A stretch of DNA of 64,000 nt, taken from positions 620,001 to 684,000 of the forward strand of contig NZ_CADIJY010000002.1 of the NCBI RefSeq assembly GCF_902859735.1. Reading direction: 5' to 3'. The stretch is from Achromobacter aegrifaciens. GTDB taxonomy: Bacteria > Pseudomonadota > Gammaproteobacteria > Burkholderiales > Burkholderiaceae_B. Position numbers and translations under genes: made by a program. The notes below the pieces were generated by a model. That model made no database searches and was not told where the DNA came from. It saw only the letters and a list, made by a program, of their open reading frames with translations. This document shows, one piece after another, positions 46,248 to 54,129 of this stretch (its first letter is position 1; each line of letters starts with the position of its first letter).

Positions 46248-46584
46248 GTCGTATCAAATTAGGGGCGACCGCCCCGGGCCATGAGCCCGGCTTGTGCCGC
46301 TGGGTCATTCCGTGCCGCACAAAAGACGCGGCCGGCATTAGGGTTGACCCTATTCTACAGGGTCTTGATGATAACTGCTCTCATTATTCCGTAATACCCT
46401 TATGCCGTATTGATGGGGATCAAGCCTGAAGCCTGCCTGACTTACGACTAGTTGAACGCCGCTTTGCTTCCTGTTATCGTCGCGTTCTCATTTGATAATC
46501 ATTTTCGTTAGCAGACTGTTTTGAGCAGCGGAAAGGCCTGAAGCCTCGGGAATTCCTCTGCAGCCCTAGCCGGAGCACCTCGTC
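46248..46584. promoter_or_regulatory. Divergent promoter region, fpr / ferric iron transporter
   Basis: About 337 bp with no supportable gene. It contains a repeat cluster around 46340-46364: AGGGT-TG-ACCCT (46340-46351) overlapping GACCCT-N7-AGGGTC (46346-46364). This is nearer to fpr and may be a regulator site. A Fur-box-like sequence at 46493-46507 is annotated separately. Confidence 0.5.
46493..46507 (+). promoter_or_regulatory. Candidate Fur box
   Basis: TGATAAT-C-ATTTTCG matches the 7-1-7 Fur consensus TGATAAT-N-ATTATCA perfectly in the left half and at 5 of 7 positions in the right half. It lies 78 bp before the ferric-binding protein start, so iron repression of the transporter is likely. 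Confidence 0.65.
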
Positions 46585-47628
46585 ATGACCAAGCGTCCCC
46601 AATTGAATTCGCTGCTGCGCGCCCTGGCGCTGGCCGGCGCCGCCGCCTTCACCGTGTCGGCCAACGCCGCCGAGGAAGTCAGCCTCTACACCACCCGGGA
46701 ACCCAAGCTGATCCAGCCGCTGCTGGACGCCTTCACCAAGGAAAGCGGCATCAAGGTCAATACGGTCTTCGTCAAGGACGGCCTGCTGGAGCGCGTCAAG
46801 GCCGAAGGCGCCAAGTCGCCCGCCGACGTGCTGATGACCGTGGACATCGGCAACCTGCTGGATCTGGTCGACGGCGGCGTGACCCAGTCGATCAAGTCGC
46901 AAACGCTGGAATCCGTCATTCCCGCCAACCTGCGCGGCGCCGACGGCAAGTGGTACGCCCTGTCGCTGCGCGACCGCGTGCTGTACGTGGAAAAGGACCT
47001 GAAGCTGGAAGCCTTCCGCTACGAAGACCTGGCCGATCCGAAGTGGAAGGGCAAGGTCTGCATCCGTTCGGGCCAACACCCCTACAACACCGCGCTGGTC
47101 GCCTCCATGATCGCGCATGACGGCGCCGAAGCCACCGAAAAATGGCTGCGCGGCGTCAAGGCCAACCTGGCCCGCAAGGCTGCCGGCGGCGACCGCGACG
47201 TGGCCCGCGACATCCTGGGCGGCATCTGCGACATCGGCCTGGCCAATGCTTATTACGTCGGCCACATGAAGAACGCCGAACCCGGCACCGACGCCCGCAA
47301 GTGGGGCGACGCCATCAAGGTGATCCGCCCGACCTTCGCCAACGCCAAGAGCGGCGGCACGCACGTGAACGTCAGCGGCGCCGCCGTTGCCGCCCATGCG
47401 CCGAACAAGGCCAACGCGGTCAAGCTGTTGGACTTCCTGGTGTCCGAGCCCGCCCAGGCCCTGTACGCCCAGGCCAACTATGAATACCCCGTCCGCAAGG
47501 GCGTGAAGCTGGACCCCGTGATCGCCAGCTTTGGCGAACTGAAGGTGGACCCGCTGCCGCTGACCGAGATCGCCAAGCATCGCAAGCAAGCCAGCGAACT
47601 GGTGGACAAAGTCGGTTTCGACAACTGA
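46585..47628 (+). CDS. Ferric iron ABC transporter periplasmic binding protein
   Basis: A 347-residue binding protein with a signal peptide (residues 1-28, FTVSANAAE). EVSLYTTREPKLIQPLLDAF at the mature N-terminus and the tyrosine pair in GLANAYYVGHM, which should coordinate Fe3+, match FbpA/FutA-type proteins. PADVLMTVDIGNLLDLVDGGV is also typical. It is downstream of a Fur-box-like site and upstream of a double permease and an ATPase gene. Confidence 0.9.
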   Translation: MTKRPQLNSLLRALALAGAAAFTVSANAAEEVSLYTTREPKLIQPLLDAFTKESGIKVNTVFVKDGLLERVKAEGAKSPADVLMTVDIGNLLDLVDGGVTQSIKSQTLESVIPANLRGADGKWYALSLRDRVLYVEKDLKLEAFRYEDLADPKWKGKVCIRSGQHPYNTALVASMIAHDGAEATEKWLRGVKANLARKAAGGDRDVARDILGGICDIGLANAYYVGHMKNAEPGTDARKWGDAIKVIRPTFANAKSGGTHVNVSGAAVAAHAPNKANAVKLLDFLVSEPAQALYAQANYEYPVRKGVKLDPVIASFGELKVDPLPLTEIAKHRKQASELVDKVGFDN

Positions 47629-47715
47629 TAGGCCTGTGGACCGCCACGCCCGCCGGCTTGGCGAAACCATGCGGCAGTGACAAACGCGCGGGCTGCGCAT
47701 AAGCTCACGCGTAGG

Positions 47716-47747
47716 GCCTGCTCCCTTCTTTTCGGGGGAGCAGGCCT
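47716..47747 (+). terminator. Hairpin between the ferric-binding protein and permease genes
   Basis: GGCCTGCTCCC (47716-47726) pairs perfectly with GGGAGCAGGCC (47737-47747), an 11-bp stem with a 10-nt loop, 27 nt before the permease start. Only TT follows, so partial attenuation or 3'-end protection of the binding-protein mRNA is more likely than full termination. Confidence 0.6.
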
Positions 47748-47774
47748 TGCCATTGATGCAATCGACTTTGAAGC

Positions 47775-49445
47775 ATGCACACAGATTCTTTGCCCCGGCC
47801 GCTGCGTCTGCGCTGGACTGAACGCGGGGCCGGCTGGCTGGCCGGCGCCGCCCTGATCGCGCTGGCCGTATTGGCGCCCGTCCTGACGCTGGGCTGGTGG
47901 GCGCTGGGCGGCGAACTCTCGCATTGGCAGCATCTGGCCAATTACGTATTGCCCCAGGCGCTGGCCAATACCGCCATGCTGCTGGCCGGCGTAGGCGTGC
48001 TGGTGACGCTGCTGGGTACCGGCGCGGCATGGCTGGTGACCGCTTACGACTTCCCTACGCGCCGCGTGCTGACCTGGGCGCTGCTGCTGCCGCTGGCGGT
48101 GCCGACCTACATCATCGCCTTCGCCTATCTGGACCTGCTGCATCCCATCGGTCCGATACAGTCGGCGATCCGCGCGCTGCTGGGCTATGACAGTCCGCGC
48201 CAGTTCCGCCTGCCGGATCTGCGCTCGATCTACGGCGCCATCTTCGTGCTGGGCTTTGTGCTCTATCCCTATGTGTACCTGAGCACCCGGGTCATGTTCA
48301 TGACGCAGGCAGCCAGCCTGCTGGAAGCGGCCCGCACGCTGGGCGCCGGCCGCATCGCCGTGTTCTTCCGGGTCGCCCTGCCCCTGGCCCGGCCCGCCAT
48401 CGTGGTGGGCGTGAGCCTGGCGTTGCTGGAAACGCTGAACGATATCGGCGCCTCCGAATTCCTGGGCGTGCAGACGCTGACCGTGTCGGTCTACACCACC
48501 TGGGTCACGCGTTCGGACCTGGCGGGCGCGGCGCAGATCGCGCTGACCATGCTGGTCATCGTGATCGGGCTGATCCTGCTGGAACGCCATGGCCGCAAGC
48601 GCCAGCGCTACGCCAACACGCAGCGCATGCGCCCGATGCAGCCGCGCCGCCTGCGCGGTCCGGCGGCGGCCGTTGCCGCGGCGCTGGGCTGGATACCGGT
48701 ACTGATCGGATTTGTCGCGCCGGCGCTCTATCTGGTCGTGGAAACCTACAAGCGCCTGCATCTGGTTGGCGGCGTTTCCCACCAGCTGTTGAACGGCTTG
48801 AGCAACACCCTGATCGTCGCCTTCAGCGCCACCATCGTCACCCTGCTTTGCGGGCTGATCGTGGCCTGGGCCGGACGCACGCTGCGCGAAAGCTCGGGCT
48901 TCAACCCGGGCCGCGCCTGCGCGCGCATCGCCAGTCTGGGCTATGCCGTGCCCGGCACGGTGCTGGCCATCGGCCTGCTGACGCCCTTCGTCTGGATAGA
49001 TACCGCGGTCGCCAAGGTCTTCGGCGGCACGGGCCTGTTCCTGATGGGCTCGATGGGCGCGCTGGTCTGCGCCTATGCGATCCGTTTCCTGGCGATTTCC
49101 ACTGGCGCACTGGAAGCCGGCCTGGCCCGCATTCCGCCGTCGCTGGAGCAAGCCTCGCGCCTGCTGGGCGAAAGCTCGGCCGGCACCCTGCGCCGCGTAC
49201 ACCTGCCGCTCTTGCGCCCGGCGCTGGCCGCCAGCGCCCTGCTGGTGTTCGTGGACGCCATGAAGGAACTGCCCGCGACACTGCTGCTGCGGCCCATGAA
49301 TTTCGACACGCTGGCAACCTGGCTATACGCCGAAGCGGCCCGCGGCACCTATGAAGAAGGCGCCGTCGCCGCGCTGGCCATCGTGCTGGCCGGCCTGTTC
49401 CCCGTCATCCTGCTGGCGCGCACCAATCTGAAAATGGGACATTGA
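47775..49445 (+). CDS. Ferric iron ABC transporter permease (fused double permease)
   Basis: A 556-residue inner-membrane protein with about twelve helices in two homologous halves, as in FbpB/SfuB. Each half has an EAA-like coupling segment: LLEAARTLGAGRIAVFFRVALPLARP (about residues 188-213) and LEQASRLLGESSAGTLRRVHLPLLRP (about 458-483). The fused arrangement is usual for ferric iron importers. Confidence 0.91.
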   Translation: MHTDSLPRPLRLRWTERGAGWLAGAALIALAVLAPVLTLGWWALGGELSHWQHLANYVLPQALANTAMLLAGVGVLVTLLGTGAAWLVTAYDFPTRRVLTWALLLPLAVPTYIIAFAYLDLLHPIGPIQSAIRALLGYDSPRQFRLPDLRSIYGAIFVLGFVLYPYVYLSTRVMFMTQAASLLEAARTLGAGRIAVFFRVALPLARPAIVVGVSLALLETLNDIGASEFLGVQTLTVSVYTTWVTRSDLAGAAQIALTMLVIVIGLILLERHGRKRQRYANTQRMRPMQPRRLRGPAAAVAAALGWIPVLIGFVAPALYLVVETYKRLHLVGGVSHQLLNGLSNTLIVAFSATIVTLLCGLIVAWAGRTLRESSGFNPGRACARIASLGYAVPGTVLAIGLLTPFVWIDTAVAKVFGGTGLFLMGSMGALVCAYAIRFLAISTGALEAGLARIPPSLEQASRLLGESSAGTLRRVHLPLLRPALAASALLVFVDAMKELPATLLLRPMNFDTLATWLYAEAARGTYEEGAVAALAIVLAGLFPVILLARTNLKMGH

Positions 49446-49450
49446 TCATC

Positions 49451-50227
49451 GTGCCCGATCTGTTAGAACTCGATCACCTTTCCCTCGCCTACGAGACCCC
49501 GGCGGGACTCAAGCCCGTGGTGCAGGACCTGACGCTGGGCCTGCCCGTGGGCCATATCGGTTGCCTGCTGGGCGAATCCGGCTGCGGCAAGACCACGGTG
49601 CTCCGAGCCATCGCCGGTTTTGAGCCAGTGCGGGCCGGGCGCATCCTGCTGGATGGCGCCGTCATTTCCTCGCCCACCGTGCAGGTGGCGCCCGAACATC
49701 GCCGGGTGGGCATGATGTTCCAGGACTACGCGCTGTTTCCGCACCTGACGGTGGCGCTGAACGTGGCCTTCGGCCTGCGCAAGATGGCGCGCCCGGAACG
49801 CGCGCGCCGCGTCGAAGAGATGCTGGAACTGGTGGGCCTGGCGCATGCCGCCAACAGCTATCCGCACGAGATCTCCGGCGGCCAGCAGCAGCGCGTGGCG
49901 CTGGCTCGCGCGCTGGCGCCCTCGCCCGACCTGCTGCTGCTGGACGAGCCGTTCTCGAACCTGGACGTGGACACGCGCGAACGCCTGGCCTTTGAAGTGC
50001 GCGACATCCTCAAGACCACCGGCCACACGGCCATCCTGGTCACGCACAACCAGGCCGAAGCCTTCGCCATCGCCGACCGCATCGGCGTCATGTCCAAGGG
50101 CAGCATCGCGCAGTGGGACACGCCCTACAACCTGCACCATCATCCCGCCAGCGACTTCGTGCGCGACTTCATCCGCCGCGAAGCGCTGGAAGAGCGGCGC
50201 GAGCAAGCCTACGCCCGCGGCCGCTGA
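49451..50227 (+). CDS. Ferric iron ABC transporter ATPase
   Basis: A 258-residue ABC ATPase, shorter than FbpC proteins of about 350 residues because it lacks most of the C-terminal regulatory domain. Walker A is GESGCGKTT, the signature ISGGQQQRVALARAL, Walker B LLLLDEPFSNLD and the switch VTHNQAEAF. I use the GTG at 49451, which has GGGA 11 nt upstream; an alternative TTG at 49442 would overlap the permease stop by four bases. Loss of the C-terminal domain suggests no trans-inhibition by iron at the ATPase. Confidence 0.9.
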   Translation: MPDLLELDHLSLAYETPAGLKPVVQDLTLGLPVGHIGCLLGESGCGKTTVLRAIAGFEPVRAGRILLDGAVISSPTVQVAPEHRRVGMMFQDYALFPHLTVALNVAFGLRKMARPERARRVEEMLELVGLAHAANSYPHEISGGQQQRVALARALAPSPDLLLLDEPFSNLDVDTRERLAFEVRDILKTTGHTAILVTHNQAEAFAIADRIGVMSKGSIAQWDTPYNLHHHPASDFVRDFIRREALEERREQAYARGR

Positions 50228-50242
50228 AGTCGTCCCGGCCGC

Positions 50243-51220
50243 TCAGTCGGCCGACAGCTTCACTTTCTGCGACAAGGCCTTGAAGGCCTCGTGCTGGCTC
50301 TGGGTCAGGCGTTCCACTTCCTGCGGCGTGGAGCCGTAGGGCATGAAACCGGCCTGCTCCAGCTTGCCTTTCACTTCCGGCAAGGCCAGCGCCCATTGGA
50401 AGGCTTCGCTCAGCGCCTTGGTCGCTTCAGGCGACATCTTCGCAGGCCCATAGACCGCGAACCACGGATCGACCACGGCTGCTTCATAGCCCAGCTCGGC
50501 CAGCGTCGGCACGTCCGGCAAGGCGGGCGCCCGCTTGCTGCCCGTCACGGCCAGCGCATGCACTTTGCCCGCCTTGATGTGCGGCAGCGACGCCGGCAGA
50601 TTGTCGAACATCACCGGCAAGTGCCCTCCCAGCAGGTCGTTCAGCCCCTGCGCGCTGCCCTTGTAAGGAATGTGCTGCATGCCGGCGCCGGTCAGCTGGT
50701 CGAACATCACGCCAGCCAGATGCATGGACGTGCCAGTGCCCGGCGTGCCGAACGAGGTGCCCGGATGCTGCTTGGCATAAGCGACCAGGTCCTTGACGCT
50801 GTCGACCTTCAGCGCAGGACCGACTTCCAGCACCACGGTGGAAGCGCCCAGCATGCTGACGCCCGTGAAATCCTTGGTGGGATCGAAAGGCATGGAGGGG
50901 TAGACGAAAGGATTCAGCGCGTTGGTGGAGATGGCGCCGAAGCCGATGGTGTAGCCGTCGGGCGCGGCCTTGGCCACGGCGTCCATGCCGATATTGCCAC
51001 CCGCGCCGGGACGGTTTTCGACTATGACGGGCTGGCCCAATTTTTCCGCGACCTTCTGGCCCGCGGTGCGCGCCACCAGGTCGGTGGTGCCGCCTGCGGT
51101 GTAAGGCACGATGAAGGTGATGGGCTTGGCCGGATAGCCGGCAGCGAGCGCCGCCGAAGCGCCCTGGATCAGCGCCAGCGCGGCCAGGCCGCGCAGCGCG
51201 TTGAATGTGTAGCGATGCAT
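50243..51220 (-). CDS. Bug/TctC-family periplasmic binding protein (orphan)
   Basis: A 325-residue receptor with a signal peptide (residues 1-27, ASAALAAG). YPAKPITFIVPYTAGGTTDLVARTA and ENRPGAGGNIGMD are the two ligand loops. It ends 15 bp from the convergent iron ATPase gene and has no pathway genes on its strand, so no ligand can be suggested. Of the four Bug proteins in the window it is the least connected. Confidence 0.88.
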   Translation of the reverse strand: MHRYTFNALRGLAALALIQGASAALAAGYPAKPITFIVPYTAGGTTDLVARTAGQKVAEKLGQPVIVENRPGAGGNIGMDAVAKAAPDGYTIGFGAISTNALNPFVYPSMPFDPTKDFTGVSMLGASTVVLEVGPALKVDSVKDLVAYAKQHPGTSFGTPGTGTSMHLAGVMFDQLTGAGMQHIPYKGSAQGLNDLLGGHLPVMFDNLPASLPHIKAGKVHALAVTGSKRAPALPDVPTLAELGYEAAVVDPWFAVYGPAKMSPEATKALSEAFQWALALPEVKGKLEQAGFMPYGSTPQEVERLTQSQHEAFKALSQKVKLSAD

Positions 51221-51310
51221 GATGTCTCCATCCCGTTTTGTTGTGAGGGTCGGAGGCGCATCATACCGCCGGCCGCGTGGCGATTGCGTGCGGCCGGTTC
51301 GAGCGCTGAC

Positions 51311-52216
51311 TCAGGCGCGCGGCTCGGGCAGCGGGATGTACTCGGTCTCGTCGCCCGGCACGATCTGGTCGAAGCGGCTGCGCTGCCAATCCTGCTTGGC
51401 CTGTTCGATGCGGTCCTTGCTGCTGGAGACGAAGTTCCACCACACGAAGCGCGGCCCGTCCAGCGGCTCTCCGCCGATCACCGCAAAGCGCGCCGCAGTC
51501 TTGGCGCGGATCTGCACGGGGCGGCCCGGCGCAAACACGACCAGGCGGCCGCTTTCGAACTCCTGCCCGTCGATCTCGACCGTGCCCTGCGCCAGATAGG
51601 CGGCGCGCTCTTCATGCTCGGCCGGCAGCACCGTGGTCGCGCCCGCCTGCAGTTGCAGATCGCCATAGAACAGCGGCGACAGCGTCTTCACCGAGGACGT
51701 CTTGCCGAACAACGAACCCGCCACCACCTGGGCGCGCACGCCCTCGCCTTCGATGACCGGTTGCGCGTCCAGGCCGTAGTGGGTGAAGCCCGGATCGGTT
51801 TCCTCGTGTTCCTTGGGCAGCCCCACCCAGATCTGCAGGCCACAGAGACGCTGCGCGGCCTGGCGGCTTTCGGGCGAGGAGCGTTCCGAATGCACGATGC
51901 CGCGGCCCGCCGTCATCCAGTTGACCTCGCCCGGCAAAATGGTCTGGGTGTGGCCCGCGCCATCGCGATGCACCATGGAGCCTTCGTAAAGATAGGTCAC
52001 CGTGGACAGGCCGATATGCGGATGCGGGCGCACGTCTATGCCCGTACCGGCGGCAAACTCGACCGGACCCATGTGGTCCAGGAACACGAACGGCCCGACA
52101 GTGCGGCGCTGTGCGGACGGGATGGCGCGGCGCACGGAAAAGCCGCCCAGGTCGCTGGTGCGCGGCACGACGACGGCTTCAATCTGGCTTTCGCCGGCTT
52201 CGGACAAGGTGGACAT
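51311..52216 (-). CDS. Pirin-family protein, longer type
   Basis: A 301-residue bicupin. The N-terminal cupin has RTVGPFVFLDHMGPVEF and the metal-binding region DVRPHPHIGLSTVTYLYEG, with a further histidine in GIVHSE; these should bind Fe2+. The C-terminal domain (GRPVQIRAKTAARFAVIGGEPLDGP) is the pirin signature. Pirins include quercetin dioxygenases and regulators. It is on the same strand as a shorter pirin, 104 bp downstream of it across a terminator. Confidence 0.9.
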   Translation of the reverse strand: MSTLSEAGESQIEAVVVPRTSDLGGFSVRRAIPSAQRRTVGPFVFLDHMGPVEFAAGTGIDVRPHPHIGLSTVTYLYEGSMVHRDGAGHTQTILPGEVNWMTAGRGIVHSERSSPESRQAAQRLCGLQIWVGLPKEHEETDPGFTHYGLDAQPVIEGEGVRAQVVAGSLFGKTSSVKTLSPLFYGDLQLQAGATTVLPAEHEERAAYLAQGTVEIDGQEFESGRLVVFAPGRPVQIRAKTAARFAVIGGEPLDGPRFVWWNFVSSSKDRIEQAKQDWQRSRFDQIVPGDETEYIPLPEPRA

Positions 52217-52273
52217 ATCGGACTCTCCGGGTTGTGGGGACTAGGACCATCTTAAGGCCTGCCGCCTGCATGG

Positions 52274-52312
52274 AAAAAACAGCGGCGGGCGGACTGATCC
52301 AGCCCGCCCGCC
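52274..52312 (-). terminator. Intrinsic terminator between the two pirin genes
   Basis: GGCGGGCGG (52284-52292) pairs with CCGCCCGCC (52304-52312) across an 11-nt loop, and A6 at 52274-52279 gives a U-tract on the minus strand. It lies just past the upstream pirin stop. Confidence 0.75.
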
Positions 52313-52320
52313 TTGACGCA

Positions 52321-53019
52321 TCACGCCAGGTCGAACACCAGGACTTCGGCCTGCTTGCCGCCCGACAGCTCGACGCGAGGCTCGCCGGTGATGGCGAGCG
52401 CGTCGCCAGCCGACAGCTCAACGCCGTTGACTGTCAGGCTGCCGCGGGCCACGTGCACCCAGGCGCGGCGGCCGGCGGCCAGTTCCAGCGCGGCGGACTC
52501 GTCGCCGTCGAACAGCCCGCCATACAGGCGCGCATCCTGATGGATCTTCATCGAACCGTCAGCGCCATCCGGCGACACCAGCGCTTGCAGCCGGCCGCGC
52601 TTCTGCTCGTCGCTGAAGCTGCGCTCTTCGTACTCGGGCGCAATGCCAGTGACGTCGGGCTCGATCCAGATCTGCAGCATGTGCGTTTCGCGGTCCGCCA
52701 GCGGGTTGAACTCCGAGTGCATGACCCCGCGGCCGGCGCTCATGCGCTGCACGTTGCCGGGCTGGATGGTCGAGCCGCTGCCCATGCTGTCCTTGTGGGC
52801 GATCGCGCCGTCCAGCACGTAGGTGATGATTTCCATGTCGCGATGGCCATGCGTGCCGAAGCCGCGGCCGGCCGCGATGCGGTCGTCATTGATCACGCGC
52901 AGGGCGCCAAAGCCCATGTGGGCCGGGTCGTAGTAATTGGCGAAGGAAAACGTGTGGAACGAGTCCAGCCATCCGTGGTTGGCGTGACCCCGTTCAGCAG
53001 CGCGGCGAGTGGTAAGCAT
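52321..53019 (-). CDS. Pirin-family protein, YhhW-like
   Basis: A 232-residue bicupin resembling E. coli YhhW, a quercetin 2,3-dioxygenase. NHGWLDSFHTFSFANYYDPAHMGFGALRVINDD, given here only as the region of residues 16-48, is highly conserved; metal ligands are in FGTHGHRDMEIITYVLDG and GVMHSEFN. The ATG at 53019 is preceded by AGGAG 7 nt upstream, which decides it over a longer frame. It is divergent from a LysR gene. Confidence 0.91.
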   Translation of the reverse strand: MLTTRRAAERGHANHGWLDSFHTFSFANYYDPAHMGFGALRVINDDRIAAGRGFGTHGHRDMEIITYVLDGAIAHKDSMGSGSTIQPGNVQRMSAGRGVMHSEFNPLADRETHMLQIWIEPDVTGIAPEYEERSFSDEQKRGRLQALVSPDGADGSMKIHQDARLYGGLFDGDESAALELAAGRRAWVHVARGSLTVNGVELSAGDALAITGEPRVELSGGKQAEVLVFDLA

Positions 53020-53192
53020 TGCGGACTCCTGTTTCAATAATGTGAATGGTTGTGCAGCCTGGCCTTCATTTCCCGAGAAGCCGCTGCACCACCGGCATGA
53101 GTGATATTGTGCGCGTGCAGCCCGGCCTGTTTGGCGCTATATTTTGACGAAACCATTCAAATTTTTTGAATATTTGTGCCAAGCCCCCGACC

Positions 53193-54107
53193 ATGCAAGC
53201 CATCACCCCCGAACTTCTGATCCTGGTAGACGCCATCGCCCGCCACGGCAGCTTTGCCAAGGCCGCCCGCGAACTGGGCAAGGTGCCTTCGGCCGTCACC
53301 TACTCCATCCGCAAGCTGGAAGACGGCCTGGACGTGCTGTTGTTCGACCGATCCGGACACCGCGCGCTGCTGACGCCAGCGGGCGAAACGCTGCTGAAGG
53401 AGGGCCGCCACGTCTTGCAATCGCTGGACGACCTGGCCTGCCGCGTCAAGCGCATTGCCACGGGCTGGGAGGTGGAGTTGCGCATCGCGGTCAGCGCGGT
53501 GCTGCCGTGGCGGCCGCTGTACGACCTGATCGAGGAGTTCCAGGCGCTGGGTAGCGCCACCACGCTGCGCTTTTCCAGCGAGGTATTGAGCGGCAACTGG
53601 GACGCCCTGACCTCAGGACGGGCCGACCTGGTCATCGGCGCTGGCTCGGCGGGCGAGCCGACCGGCCCCTATCGCTCGCAAGCCATGGGCCAATCCCAAT
53701 TCGGCTTCTGCGTGGCCTCGCACCATCCGCTTGCTTCGCTGCCGCAGCCCTTGAGCCGCGCCGACATCACGCGTTATTGCGCGGTGGTGGTGGCGGACAC
53801 GTCGCGTAACCTGGCGCCGCAGACGCGCGGCATCCTGGCCGAACAGCCCACCCTGGTCATGCCTACCATGCAGGCCAAGATAGACGCCCAGGTGCGCGGC
53901 CTGGGCTGCGGCTACTTGCCGCTGACCCTGGCCGCGCCGTATCTGGCGCAAGGCTTGCTGGTGGTGTGCGAAACGGACGAAGGCATGTCCCTGACGGAAC
54001 ACCTGACGTACGCCTGGCGCTCGGAGCCGCCGGGCGAAGCCCTGAAATGGTGGCTGCAGAAGCTGAAATCGCCGCGCCTCTGCGAGAGCCTGTTGGGGAT
54101 GGGATAA
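53193..54107 (+). CDS. LysR-family regulator divergent from the pirin genes
   Basis: A 304-residue LysR protein with the HTH ELLILVDAIARHGSFAKAA through LDVLLFDRSGHRALLT and an effector domain ending VCETDEGMSLTEHLTYAWRS. I use the ATG at 53193; a TTG 27 bp upstream is in frame but lies in the AT-rich promoter. It faces away from the YhhW-like pirin gene with a 173-bp gap, so pirin control is likely. Confidence 0.88.
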   Translation: MQAITPELLILVDAIARHGSFAKAARELGKVPSAVTYSIRKLEDGLDVLLFDRSGHRALLTPAGETLLKEGRHVLQSLDDLACRVKRIATGWEVELRIAVSAVLPWRPLYDLIEEFQALGSATTLRFSSEVLSGNWDALTSGRADLVIGAGSAGEPTGPYRSQAMGQSQFGFCVASHHPLASLPQPLSRADITRYCAVVVADTSRNLAPQTRGILAEQPTLVMPTMQAKIDAQVRGLGCGYLPLTLAAPYLAQGLLVVCETDEGMSLTEHLTYAWRSEPPGEALKWWLQKLKSPRLCESLLGMG

Positions 54108-54129
54108 GGCGCGCGGCCGCGCGCCTTAT
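54104..54129. terminator. Perfect 26-bp palindrome spanning two convergent stop codons
   Basis: The half ATAAGGCGCGCGG (54104-54116) is exactly mirrored by CCGCGCGCCTTAT (54117-54129). The TAA of the LysR gene (54105-54107) and the TAA of ntrC (54126-54128, minus strand) sit symmetrically inside it. As RNA it is an 11-bp-plus GC-rich hairpin in either direction, so it may serve as a shared terminator. Confidence 0.6.
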
